Positions 8,493-15,708 of a stretch of 30,283 nt of DNA are shown here, piece by piece. Numbering within the stretch: position 1 is the first letter of the stretch; every line of letters begins with the position of its first letter. The DNA is taken from positions 1 to 30,283 of the IMG/VR virus record IMGVR_UViG_3300025626_000088. One strand, 5' to 3'. The translations under genes were made by a program, and so were the position numbers. Source of the stretch: a virus. A model generated the notes under the pieces. It was not told the origin of the DNA. It made no database searches and worked only from the letters and a program-made list of their open reading frames with translations.

Positions 8493-8720
8493 ATGCCAAG
8501 TTTCAAAGAACTAAGAGAGAAGTATACACCAAAAGGTAAAGTTGTCTTCTCTGGTAAAGCAGGTGGCAAGATTGCCAAGGTTGCTGTATCTATTGTTAAG
8601 GAGATAAAGGGATTCACTGTTATTATTGACGGTGATAAACTTGACACTTACAAGACTGAAGCAGAGGCAAAGAAGAATTTAAAAATTACTGTAAACGAAC
8701 TTGGCGGTAAAATGAAATGA
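8493..8720 (+). CDS. 68: Small basic prohead protein in the gp68 position
   Basis: A 75-residue, lysine-rich product starting MPSFKELREKYTPKGKV. It lies between gp67 and the protease gene gp21, the place of prohead core protein gp68 in T4 (141 residues). I assign it mainly by synteny, since I cannot align it confidently and it is about half the T4 length. Its last codons overlap the gp21 start (ATGA junction at 8717-8720), implying coupled translation. No strong ribosome-binding site is visible upstream. Confidence 0.55.
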   Translation: MPSFKELREKYTPKGKVVFSGKAGGKIAKVAVSIVKEIKGFTVIIDGDKLDTYKTEAEAKKNLKITVNELGGKMK

Positions 8721-9376
8721 AACTAATCAGTGAATTTACAGAAACAAATTTAGAATGTCTGATTGAGAAGAAAGAGAACGGTGATAAGAAATATGTCATC
8801 GAAGGTATCTTTGCTCAAGCAGATCAAAAGAACAGGAACGGACGTGTTTACCCTAAACCAATTATGGAAAGGGCAGTAAACCAGTACGTTCAAACGCAAG
8901 TTAGCAAGAAACGTGCGGTTGGGGAACTAAATCATCCCGAAGGCCCTACGGTTAACTTGGACAAGGTTTCGCATCTCATCACAGACCTCAAGTTAGAGGG
9001 AAATGATGTGATCGGAAAGGCACAAATATTGGATACTCCAATGGGTAAGATCGTAAAAGGTTTGCTTGAAGGTGGTGTACAATTGGGTGTGTCAACTCGT
9101 GGTATGGGAAGCTTGGAGAACCGAAACGGTGTTGCGTACGTTAAAGATGATTTCATCTTGAGTACTGTGGACATTGTTCAAGACCCATCTGCACCAGATG
9201 CTTTTGTTAATGGTATTATGGAAGGTGTAGATTGGGTTTGGAATAACGGTATTTTGGAACCTCAAGTAATTGAAGATATGGAGACAGAAATCAAGAAGGC
9301 ACCGAAGGCATACAGTTCTGCTGTACAAATTCGAGAGTTCAAAAATTTCCTCTCGTTAATCAAATCTAATATGTAA
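8717..9376 (+). CDS. 21: Prohead core protease (gp21-like)
   Basis: A 219-residue serine protease (T4 gp21: 212) that matures the prohead by cutting core and capsid proteins after (Leu/Ile)-X-Glu. The catalytic His is seen in GELNHPEG (His73) and the Ser in GVSTRGMGS (Ser126). An Asp in STVDIVQDPSAPDAFV completes the usual arrangement of the herpesvirus-assemblin-like protease fold. The N-terminal FAQADQKNRNGRVYP is a family hallmark. It overlaps the upstream gene by four bases and is followed closely by its substrates gp22 and gp23. Confidence 0.96.
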   Translation: MKLISEFTETNLECLIEKKENGDKKYVIEGIFAQADQKNRNGRVYPKPIMERAVNQYVQTQVSKKRAVGELNHPEGPTVNLDKVSHLITDLKLEGNDVIGKAQILDTPMGKIVKGLLEGGVQLGVSTRGMGSLENRNGVAYVKDDFILSTVDIVQDPSAPDAFVNGIMEGVDWVWNNGILEPQVIEDMETEIKKAPKAYSSAVQIREFKNFLSLIKSNM

Positions 9377-9386
9377 GGAGTCAATT

Positions 9387-10427
9387 ATGACTGAAGAAAA
9401 AAAAGTCGAAGTTGCGCTTCACGATGAAGAAATTAACGACATTGTGGAGGAAAACCTCGAAGAAAAATCTGAACCAAAAGGATCCAGTGGTGCGGTTGAT
9501 GCTCAACCTACCTCTGAAGTAGATTCTATTGCTTCAGTAGATAAGGCAGCGGATGCAGTTAAGAAAGCACCTGTTCCTAAAACTAAGGCAGGTATGATTT
9601 CTGCTATGTACGGTAAACTTAATTCTATGAAGAAAGTAGACCTACAAGCATCATACGGTAAAGTCATGGGTGAAGATGTAGATTTTGAAGACGAAGCACT
9701 TGCTGAATCTCCAATTGATACAACTGCTGAACTCGAAGGAATCATGGAATCAGAGGCAACTCTATCCGATGAATTCAAGAGCAAAACAGCAATCATCTTT
9801 GAAGCATCGTTGAAATCAAAGTTGTCTGAAGAAGTGTCTCGTATCGAAACACAATATAAAGAAGAACTTGCTGAAGAAGTAACGACTATTAAGTCCGAAC
9901 TTGTTGAGAAAGTAGATTCTTATTTAAACTACGTAGTTGAATCTTGGATGGAAGATAATAAGGTTGCAGTACAGAACGGTCTTAGGACTGAGATTGCTGA
10001 GAACTTTATGACTAAGATGAAGGATCTATTCGTAGAATCCCACATCGAAGTGCCAGAGTCCAAGGTAGATTTAGTTGACGAATTAGCAGAGCAAGTTGAG
10101 GAACTCGAAGAGTCTCTTAACAAGCAAACTGGTGAGTCTATTAAATTGTCAGAAGAACTCGAATTGTTGAAACGTGATGCTATCATCACAGAAGCAAGTC
10201 GTGGTTTGGCAGACACCCAAATCGAGAAATTGAAAGGTCTATGTGAGAGCATTGATTTTTCTGATGACTTTGCCTCTAAGGTAGAGACTATCAAAGAACA
10301 ATATTTCTCACAAACCGTAGTGGAAGATGTGCAAATTGTAGATGAGGAACCAGAGCAAATTCTGGAAACTTCAAGTGCAATGGACTCATATCTCACTGCA
10401 ATTAGAAAAACATCTAAAACACTATAA
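9387..10427 (+). CDS. 22: Prohead scaffolding core protein (gp22-like)
   Basis: A 346-residue, very acidic and helical protein lying between the protease and the major capsid protein, as T4 gp22 (269 residues) does. Long heptad-rich stretches (about residues 135-200 and 225-260, with EEVSRIETQYKEEL and VDELAEQVEELEESLNK) predict coiled coils, expected for a scaffold core. It is consumed by gp21 during maturation. AAGGAG precedes the ATG. Sequence similarity among gp22 proteins is low, so the call rests on composition, structure and order. Confidence 0.9.
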   Translation: MTEEKKVEVALHDEEINDIVEENLEEKSEPKGSSGAVDAQPTSEVDSIASVDKAADAVKKAPVPKTKAGMISAMYGKLNSMKKVDLQASYGKVMGEDVDFEDEALAESPIDTTAELEGIMESEATLSDEFKSKTAIIFEASLKSKLSEEVSRIETQYKEELAEEVTTIKSELVEKVDSYLNYVVESWMEDNKVAVQNGLRTEIAENFMTKMKDLFVESHIEVPESKVDLVDELAEQVEELEESLNKQTGESIKLSEELELLKRDAIITEASRGLADTQIEKLKGLCESIDFSDDFASKVETIKEQYFSQTVVEDVQIVDEEPEQILETSSAMDSYLTAIRKTSKTL

Positions 10428-10441
10428 TTAAGGAAACAATT

Positions 10442-11764
10442 ATGAACTCTTACGATAAATTAATCGAAAAGTGGTCACCAGTACTGAACGAAAGTTCTGC
10501 TGGCGAGATTAAAGACCACCAGCGTAGAGCTGTCACTGCCGCTATCTTGGAAAACCAAGAGATCGCAATGATGGAAGAACGCTCACAACACAACGGTTTC
10601 GGTGGGTTGAACGAAGCAGCGCCAGCAGGTGCTAATACTGGTTCAATCGGAACTTGGGATCCTGTGTTAATTTCACTTGTACGCCGTGCAATGCCTAACC
10701 TAATGGCATATGACGTATGTGGTGTACAACCTATGTCTGGCCCAACTGGTCTCATCTTTGCGATGAAGGCACGTTATGGTGCAGGTGCTACATCTTCACG
10801 TGAAGCATTATTCAACGAAGCAGAGACTAACTTCTCTGGTGTTGGTACTCACGATTCAGATAACGTATCTGGATTCAACGGGATTGCTCCCGCTGGTGAC
10901 AGTGCTGATGCACTACGTGCAGGTGGAACAGGAACTGGTGATACTACTGCTAATATGGAAGCATATGGTTCAAGTGGTGGCGCTGCTTTTGAAGAAATGG
11001 GTTTCACCATTGAAAAAGCAACTGTTACTGCTAAGAGTCGTGCTCTTAAAGCAGAGTACAGTTTAGAACTTGCTCAAGACCTTAAAGCAATTCATGGTCT
11101 GGATGCAGAAACTGAACTTGCTAACATTCTTAGTACTGAGATCCTTGCGGAAATTAACCGTGAAGTTATCCGTACTATCAATAGTCAAGCAAAAACTGGT
11201 GCTCTTCAAGCAAACGTAACTAAGAACGGTATCTTTGATCTTTCTTCAGATGCTGACGGACGTTGGTCTGCTGAGAAATTCAAAGGTCTTGTAGTACAAA
11301 TTGACCGTGAATGTAACGTGATCGCTAAAGAAACAAGACGTGGTAAAGGTAACGTAGTAATCTGTTCTTCAGATGTTGCTACTGCTCTTTCTGCTTCTGG
11401 TATGCTTGATTACACTCCTGCTATGTCTACTAACCTACAGGTTGATGACACAGGTAACACTTTTGCAGGTACTCTAAACGGACGTATCAAAGTGTATATC
11501 GATCCATATGCTCAAGCAGATTACATCACTGTTGGTTACAAAGGTACTAACGCATATGACGCAGGTTTATTCTACTGCCCATACGTTCCTTTGCAAATGG
11601 TTAAAGCAGTTGGGGAAGATACTTTCCAACCAAAAATCGGATTTAAGACTCGTTACGGAATGGCATCAAACCCATTTGTCGGTGCGACTCCTGCATCTGG
11701 TCTTGCTACTGCTAAGACTAACCAGTACTACCGTATCTTCCGTGTGGACAACATCCTCACATAA
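10442..11764 (+). CDS. 23: Major capsid protein (gp23-like)
   Basis: The 440-residue HK97-fold capsid subunit (T4 gp23: 521). Diagnostic stretches are LISLVRRAMPNLMAYDVCGVQPM, SGPTGLIFAMKARYG and VICSSDVATAL, plus the C-terminal FKTRYGMASNPF. A gp21-type cleavage site, Leu-Asn-Glu followed by Ala, is visible at residues 56-59, close to the position of the T4 site at Glu65. This suggests removal of a propeptide of about 58 residues. AAGGAAACAATT precedes the start. A strong terminator follows the gene, as expected for the most abundant late product. Confidence 0.98.
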   Translation: MNSYDKLIEKWSPVLNESSAGEIKDHQRRAVTAAILENQEIAMMEERSQHNGFGGLNEAAPAGANTGSIGTWDPVLISLVRRAMPNLMAYDVCGVQPMSGPTGLIFAMKARYGAGATSSREALFNEAETNFSGVGTHDSDNVSGFNGIAPAGDSADALRAGGTGTGDTTANMEAYGSSGGAAFEEMGFTIEKATVTAKSRALKAEYSLELAQDLKAIHGLDAETELANILSTEILAEINREVIRTINSQAKTGALQANVTKNGIFDLSSDADGRWSAEKFKGLVVQIDRECNVIAKETRRGKGNVVICSSDVATALSASGMLDYTPAMSTNLQVDDTGNTFAGTLNGRIKVYIDPYAQADYITVGYKGTNAYDAGLFYCPYVPLQMVKAVGEDTFQPKIGFKTRYGMASNPFVGATPASGLATAKTNQYYRIFRVDNILT

Positions 11765-11785
11765 GAATACTTTAGTATTTGTTTT

Positions 11786-11814
11786 AAAGGGAGACTTCGG
11801 TCTCCCTTTTTTTT
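11786..11814 (+). terminator. Rho-independent terminator after gp23
   Basis: A perfect 10-bp stem (AAAGGGAGAC with GTCTCCCTTT) closes a TTCG tetraloop. The T run at 11807-11814 gives the U tract. This is a textbook intrinsic terminator that should end the capsid transcript. Confidence 0.95.
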
Positions 11815-11827
11815 GCTTTATAACTTG

Positions 11828-11835
11828 TATAAATA
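11828..11835 (+). promoter_or_regulatory. T4-type late promoter box after the gp23 terminator
   Basis: TATAAATA lies between the gp23 terminator and the next gene, 22 bases before its ATG. It restarts late transcription into the tube-like gene and possibly on through the oxygenase-like gene, uvsY and uvsW. Confidence 0.8.
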
Positions 11836-11857
11836 GAGGTATAATTAAGAGGTTACT

Positions 11858-12349
11858 ATGGCACTTACTACAAACAAAAATTACTTACAACCTACAGGAT
11901 TCAAGTTTATTGTATCTGGGGAAGAATATCAGAACCTACAGTTCTTTGCTCAGTCGGTTACACATCCAGGCGCAAATGCCAACCCAGTAGAACTACCTGT
12001 AGCACGTGTTACATCTGTACCATTGGCAGGTGATAAGATCACATACTCTGAACTATCACTTGAAGTTATTCTTGATGAAGACATGAAGTCATATAAAGAG
12101 ATGCAGAGTTGGTTGGAACGTATCGTCAATGAAGGACAGAGTAATACAATAGGTGGTGCCAAGACACAAACGTATTCTGATATCACTCTTATTATTCTCA
12201 CATCACATAATAACAACAACGTAGAAATTAAATACTTTGATTGTTTACCTACCAATATCGGTCAGATAACTATGACATCAAACACAGGTGATGTAGTATA
12301 CCCAACATTCACAGTAGGATTTAGATTTAGTTCATTCGAGATAAAATAA
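11858..12349 (+). CDS. Tail tube-like structural protein
   Basis: A 163-residue product with a beta-rich, tube-type pattern: an N-terminal YLQPTGFKFIVSG segment, then NLQFFAQSVTHPGA, a middle LSLEVILDEDMKSYKEMQSWLERI, and a C-terminal FTVGFRFSSFEI strand. The length and layout match gp19-type tube proteins, and similar proteins after gp23 in marine T4-like phages are annotated as virion or tail tube proteins. It is distinct from the gp19 at 5887. It has its own late promoter and overlaps the next start by one base. It may be a minor tube or baseplate-hub component; that role is inferred. Confidence 0.65.
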   Translation: MALTTNKNYLQPTGFKFIVSGEEYQNLQFFAQSVTHPGANANPVELPVARVTSVPLAGDKITYSELSLEVILDEDMKSYKEMQSWLERIVNEGQSNTIGGAKTQTYSDITLIILTSHNNNNVEIKYFDCLPTNIGQITMTSNTGDVVYPTFTVGFRFSSFEIK

Positions 12350-12984
12350 TGCAGAACGTTAATATTATGAATCCCCAAGTACAATCGATACTTGAAGAGT
12401 TCCAATACTTCTTTTTAAATCAACCGATTGCGTTGACTAATAATCAATTAAATGGAGACAACCCAGACTACTGGACTGGAGATGAGTTTCTTGAGTCTAT
12501 CATGGAAGATCATGACGGTAGTCCCAAGAACGCATGTTCTTATTGTTTAAAACCAGATCACTATAACGGACTTGACTCTCAATACAAAATAGTGTATAAT
12601 GATATTAACGACAGACTCTCTCTTGAACTTGGAGTAAGTCACAGTGCATTGTCTCAGATGTATCCACCCGATGGTTTTATCGCATGGCATACGAATGAGA
12701 ATGCAGTTGGTCATAATCTGATCTTTACTTGGTCAGAGACTGGTGACGGTTACTTTGAGTACCTCGACAAAGAAGGTAAGAAAGTACGTATGCAAGACAA
12801 GGTGGGTTGGTCGTGTAAAGCAGGGTACTTTGGTGCACGTGAAGAAAATGAACATGTATACCATTGTGCAAGAACGAATTGTAAAAGAATTACTCTAAGT
12901 TATGTCATGGCAGATACTTCTGACAGAATGCGACCTCTTACTGATTGGTGGGAGGATTGCGTAGAGCATATCCAACGAGGATAA
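12349..12984 (+). CDS. 2OG-Fe(II) oxygenase-like protein
   Basis: A 211-residue product whose second half looks like the double-stranded beta-helix of 2-oxoglutarate/Fe(II) oxygenases. A first metal motif lies in GFIAWHTNEN (His114, Asn116), a distal His172 in HVYHCART, and a basic residue near 180 could bind 2-oxoglutarate. The usual motif is HxD/E, so Asn116 is a departure that may reduce or alter iron binding. Such oxygenases are common in marine T4-like phages, with no settled substrate. The start overlaps the upstream stop (TAATG), so it is probably expressed late with the tube-like gene. Confidence 0.65.
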   Translation: MQNVNIMNPQVQSILEEFQYFFLNQPIALTNNQLNGDNPDYWTGDEFLESIMEDHDGSPKNACSYCLKPDHYNGLDSQYKIVYNDINDRLSLELGVSHSALSQMYPPDGFIAWHTNENAVGHNLIFTWSETGDGYFEYLDKEGKKVRMQDKVGWSCKAGYFGAREENEHVYHCARTNCKRITLSYVMADTSDRMRPLTDWWEDCVEHIQRG

Positions 12985-12990
12985 TTTCGT

Positions 12991-13050
12991 AATATATAAT
13001 ATAGAATAATATATAATATAGTCTATATGATATAGAATAATATATAATAC
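12991..13050 (+). repeat. AT-only direct repeats upstream of uvsY
   Basis: Two identical 20-base copies at 12999-13018 and 13030-13049, each containing AGAATAATATATAATA, are 31 bases apart. A further partial copy is at 12990-13004. The block contains several TATAAT hexamers in the 83-base gap before uvsY. No TTGACA-type -35 box is spaced correctly. It may be a cluster of -10 elements, a binding region for a phage middle regulator, or a low-complexity spacer. Confidence 0.7.
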
Positions 13051-13067
13051 AGAATGAGGAAAATATA

Positions 13068-13514
13068 ATGTTAGATCTTGAAAGCATATTGAAAGAGTGG
13101 AAAGAAGACTGTGTGATTGGACAGCACAAATTAGATGATGTGTCTATGAACACCCCCAACCTACATGCCAAATACTTGCAGTACCTATCACTAACTAAGT
13201 TGCAACATAAACGTGCAGAGAATGCACAGTTGACTTTATTGAAACAGAAGTGGTTGTACTACAATGGTAAGATGTCTCAAGAAGAGATCCTTGCCAGTGG
13301 TTGGGAACCAGATCCATTTAATGGACTAAAGATACTTAAAGGTGAGATGGAGTACTACTATAATGCAGATCCAGAGATACAAAGATCTGTAGAGAAGATT
13401 GAGTACTATAAAACCATTATAAGTACATTGACAGATATAGTTGATAATCTCAAATGGAGACATCAAACTATTGGTAATATGATAAGGTGGAGACAGTTTG
13501 AAGCAGGTGGGTAA
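13068..13514 (+). CDS. uvsY: Recombination mediator UvsY
   Basis: A 148-residue product (T4 UvsY: 137) that loads the UvsX recombinase onto gp32-coated single-stranded DNA. The N-terminus LESILKEWKEDCVIGQHKL parallels LEDLQEELKKDVFIDSTKL of T4. The middle LYYNGKMSQEE matches the LDYYSGRG region, and the C-terminus (IRWRQFEAGG) matches the MRAFEAGK ending. A purine-rich ATGAGGAAA stretch upstream supplies the ribosome-binding site. It overlaps uvsW by one base, the same pairing as in T4-like phages. uvsX itself is not in this window. Confidence 0.93.
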   Translation: MLDLESILKEWKEDCVIGQHKLDDVSMNTPNLHAKYLQYLSLTKLQHKRAENAQLTLLKQKWLYYNGKMSQEEILASGWEPDPFNGLKILKGEMEYYYNADPEIQRSVEKIEYYKTIISTLTDIVDNLKWRHQTIGNMIRWRQFEAGG

Positions 13515-15040
13515 TGGGTATTGATAATACCATAAGAGTGAGATTATTAAACCACTCGTACATGGCAATAGAATCTAACGCAGGTCAAGAACAAGAGTTG
13601 AGGGAACATTTCTCATTCTTCGTTCCAGGCCATCGTTATATGCCAGCGTTCAAACGTAAGGTTTGGGATGGTCGTGTTAAGTTATATAACATGGTCACCA
13701 AACAAATGAACGTGGGTCTGTATCATCACTTGAAAAAGTTTTGTGCTGATCGATTCTATCCACTACAAATTGTAGACAATACCAAATATGGTATACCCTC
13801 ACAGACTAATAACGTAGATCACCAGTCACTCATAAAGATTATGAAAGATTGGAAGATGCCGTTTGATCTAAGAGAGTATCAGTACAAAGCAGTAACACAT
13901 GGTATCGAACAGAAACGATGTTTACTACTATCTCCAACTGGCAGTGGCAAGAGTTTTATTATATACAATTTAATGCGATATGTCAAGGAAAAAAAGAACG
14001 TTAAGAAAACTTTAATCATCGTACCTACTACATCATTGGTGGAGCAGATGTATAAAGACTTCGAAGACTATGGATATGATGTAGAGACTAACTGTCACAG
14101 GATATATTCTGGTAAAGATAAGACAACGGATTGTCCTATCATTATCTCTACATGGCAATCTATCTACAAGTTTGGCACGGACTTCTTTGAACAGTTCGAA
14201 GCAATATTCGGAGATGAGGTACACCTGTTCAAAGCAAAGTCACTATCTACTATGATGGATAAGTGTGTCAATGCCAGATATAGATATGGCACGACAGGAA
14301 CACTGGACGGCACAGAGACCAACAAACTTGTGCTCGAAGGTTTATTCGGTAAGGTAAACACGGTGACTACCACCGCACAATTGCAGAAAGATAAACAACT
14401 TGCAGAACTGGACATATCTGTTTTGTTATTGCGTTATCATAATGATGTATGTCACATGATGAACGGTAGAACTTACCAAGAAGAAATTGATTACATTGTA
14501 ACAAACGAAGCACGTAACCGATTCATTACTAAGTTGACAGTTGACCTTAAAGGCAACACACTTGTGATGTTTCAGTTCGTGGAAAAGCACGGCAAGGTAT
14601 TAGTCGAACTGATCAGAGAGGCAGTAGAAGAAGGAAGAAAGGTATTCTATGTTTCTGGTGAGGTCGATGCATCTGACCGTGAAAAAATCAGAGGAATAGT
14701 GGAGAAAGAAAATGATGCAATTATTGTCGCTTCTTTGGGGACTTTTAGCACTGGGATTAATATTCGCAACCTTCATAATATTGTGTTTGGGACTCCATCA
14801 AAATCTCAAGTCAAAGTACTTCAGTCAATCGGACGAGGACTCAGACAATCAGACAACGGGCAAGTAACTAAGTTATATGATATCGCAGACGATTTTCATA
14901 CTAAAGGATACAAGAACTTTACTCTTAAACATAGTGCCGAAAGGATTAAGATATATACTAAGGAAGGGTTTAGATATAAGGTCTATCCTATAGATTTAAA
15001 AGGGACACAACTCCCCAAGGAAAATGATGATGCATTATAA
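13514..15040 (+). CDS. uvsW: RNA-DNA and DNA helicase UvsW
   Basis: The 508-residue product (T4 UvsW: 503) is a superfamily 2 helicase that unwinds R-loops and branched DNA, helping switch from origin- to recombination-dependent replication. It shows an N-terminal DNA-binding domain, Walker A SPTGSGKS (140-147), motif II GDEVH (residues 233-237) and motif VI QSIGRGLRQS near residue 440. The start overlaps the uvsY stop. In T4 it is a late product. Here the nearest + strand promoter signals are the late box at 11828 and the AT-rich repeats before uvsY. A perfect minus-strand sigma70 promoter lies within the gene. Confidence 0.96.
   Translation: MGIDNTIRVRLLNHSYMAIESNAGQEQELREHFSFFVPGHRYMPAFKRKVWDGRVKLYNMVTKQMNVGLYHHLKKFCADRFYPLQIVDNTKYGIPSQTNNVDHQSLIKIMKDWKMPFDLREYQYKAVTHGIEQKRCLLLSPTGSGKSFIIYNLMRYVKEKKNVKKTLIIVPTTSLVEQMYKDFEDYGYDVETNCHRIYSGKDKTTDCPIIISTWQSIYKFGTDFFEQFEAIFGDEVHLFKAKSLSTMMDKCVNARYRYGTTGTLDGTETNKLVLEGLFGKVNTVTTTAQLQKDKQLAELDISVLLLRYHNDVCHMMNGRTYQEEIDYIVTNEARNRFITKLTVDLKGNTLVMFQFVEKHGKVLVELIREAVEEGRKVFYVSGEVDASDREKIRGIVEKENDAIIVASLGTFSTGINIRNLHNIVFGTPSKSQVKVLQSIGRGLRQSDNGQVTKLYDIADDFHTKGYKNFTLKHSAERIKIYTKEGFRYKVYPIDLKGTQLPKENDDAL
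13958..13986 (-). promoter_or_regulatory. Perfect sigma70-type promoter on the minus strand inside uvsW
   Basis: Read on the minus strand, TTGACA (13986-13981) is followed by exactly 17 bases and TATAAT (13963-13958), 12 of 12 consensus matches. The predicted start is near 13951, giving RNA antisense to the 5' part of uvsW and to uvsY. It lies in coding sequence near the uvsW Walker A motif and no leftward gene follows, so it is either an antisense promoter or chance. Confidence 0.5.
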
Positions 15041-15455
15041 CGTTAAGAAAATTAAACAATTAAAGTTAGTCTCTGGTGAAGAGATTATCTGTGAGATTGT
15101 TGAAGAGACAGATGAAGATCTTATTGTTAGAGCACCTCTTCAGATTCAATTTCATACGAATGATGATACATCACGTATATGGACATTTCGTTTGTTTATG
15201 TGTTACCAAGATGATCCAGATAGATTCGTATTGATTAAGGTTGATAAGATCATGGGTATCGCAAATCCTATCAATCAGTTGGTAAAACAATATCTTGATG
15301 GTATAGAGCAGATGTATGTGTTTGATGACGAAGAAGACTTAACCGAAGCAGGTAATTCAGAACCATATAATCCATGGGAAGAATGGGAAGAAAAAGTCAG
15401 TGGTGATTCTGATGGTGGAAAGAGCAACGTTTTGAAGTTTCCAACGATTCATTAA
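15030..15455 (+). CDS. Sm-like-fold protein of unknown role downstream of uvsW
   Basis: About 141 residues. The first 60 (IKQLKLVSGEEIICEIVEE, then DLIVRAPLQIQF) have the strand pattern of an Sm/LSm-like barrel, often seen in small phage and archaeal RNA-associated proteins. The C-terminus is acidic and Trp-rich (NPWEEWEEKV). Three consecutive ATG codons start at 15024, 15027 and 15030. AAGGA at 15017-15021 is best spaced for the third, which I chose. It overlaps the end of uvsW. Neighbouring helicase and regulators suggest nucleic-acid business, but no function is shown. Confidence 0.6.
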   Translation: MHYNVKKIKQLKLVSGEEIICEIVEETDEDLIVRAPLQIQFHTNDDTSRIWTFRLFMCYQDDPDRFVLIKVDKIMGIANPINQLVKQYLDGIEQMYVFDDEEDLTEAGNSEPYNPWEEWEEKVSGDSDGGKSNVLKFPTIH

Positions 15456-15488
15456 TTATGTATTCACTGGGGGGCAAACGTTAAGTTT

Positions 15489-15517
15489 ATTATAGCACAG
15501 ATTTTTCAATCTGTCAA
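15489..15517 (-). promoter_or_regulatory. Perfect sigma70-type promoter on the minus strand with a dyad in its spacer
   Basis: On the minus strand, TTGACA (15517-15512), 17 bases and TATAAT (15494-15489), 12 of 12 matches, in an intergenic gap. The predicted start is near 15482, reading antisense into the Sm-like gene and uvsW. The spacer and -35 edge carry a perfect 7-bp dyad, ACAGATT-TTTC-AATCTGT (15497-15514 on the + strand), that could be an operator or a weak + strand terminator stem. There is no leftward gene. Confidence 0.65.
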
Positions 15518-15537
15518 GCGATATTTTAATTATTTTT

Positions 15538-15708
15538 ATGAAGAAAGAAAAGATACTACAAGTAGTCAATTTAGCACCAAGTGAGTCTTGGATAGAGAAG
15601 TTGACTGAAATCCACCCTATGCGTCAAATCGCATATGCTACTATAGTACAAGCAGTCGTATTCTTTGGTATGTTGGGAGCATTTAAATTGATAGGTTCTG
15701 TTGTATGA
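15538..15708 (+). CDS. Small single-pass membrane protein (56 residues)
   Basis: ATG at 15538, stop at 15706-15708. The N-terminal half is charged (MKKEKILQVVNLAPSESW). Residues about 31-54 form a hydrophobic segment (IAYATIVQAVVFFGMLGAF) that should span the membrane once. The stop overlaps the next start in an ATGA junction, supporting translation. AAGGA-type signals are absent upstream. I recognise no family. Inner-membrane location is predicted; the role is unknown. Confidence 0.6.
   Translation: MKKEKILQVVNLAPSESWIEKLTEIHPMRQIAYATIVQAVVFFGMLGAFKLIGSVV

Noticed and set aside
9929-10396. Long minus-strand frame opposite gp22
   Set aside because: A serine-rich shadow of a Glu/Asp-rich coding strand, with no start signal or promoter.
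15497-15514. ACAGATT-TTTC-AATCTGT stem as a rho-independent terminator
   Set aside because: The stem is short and AT-rich and the following sequence lacks a clean U tract; it fits better as a dyad within the minus-strand promoter spacer.
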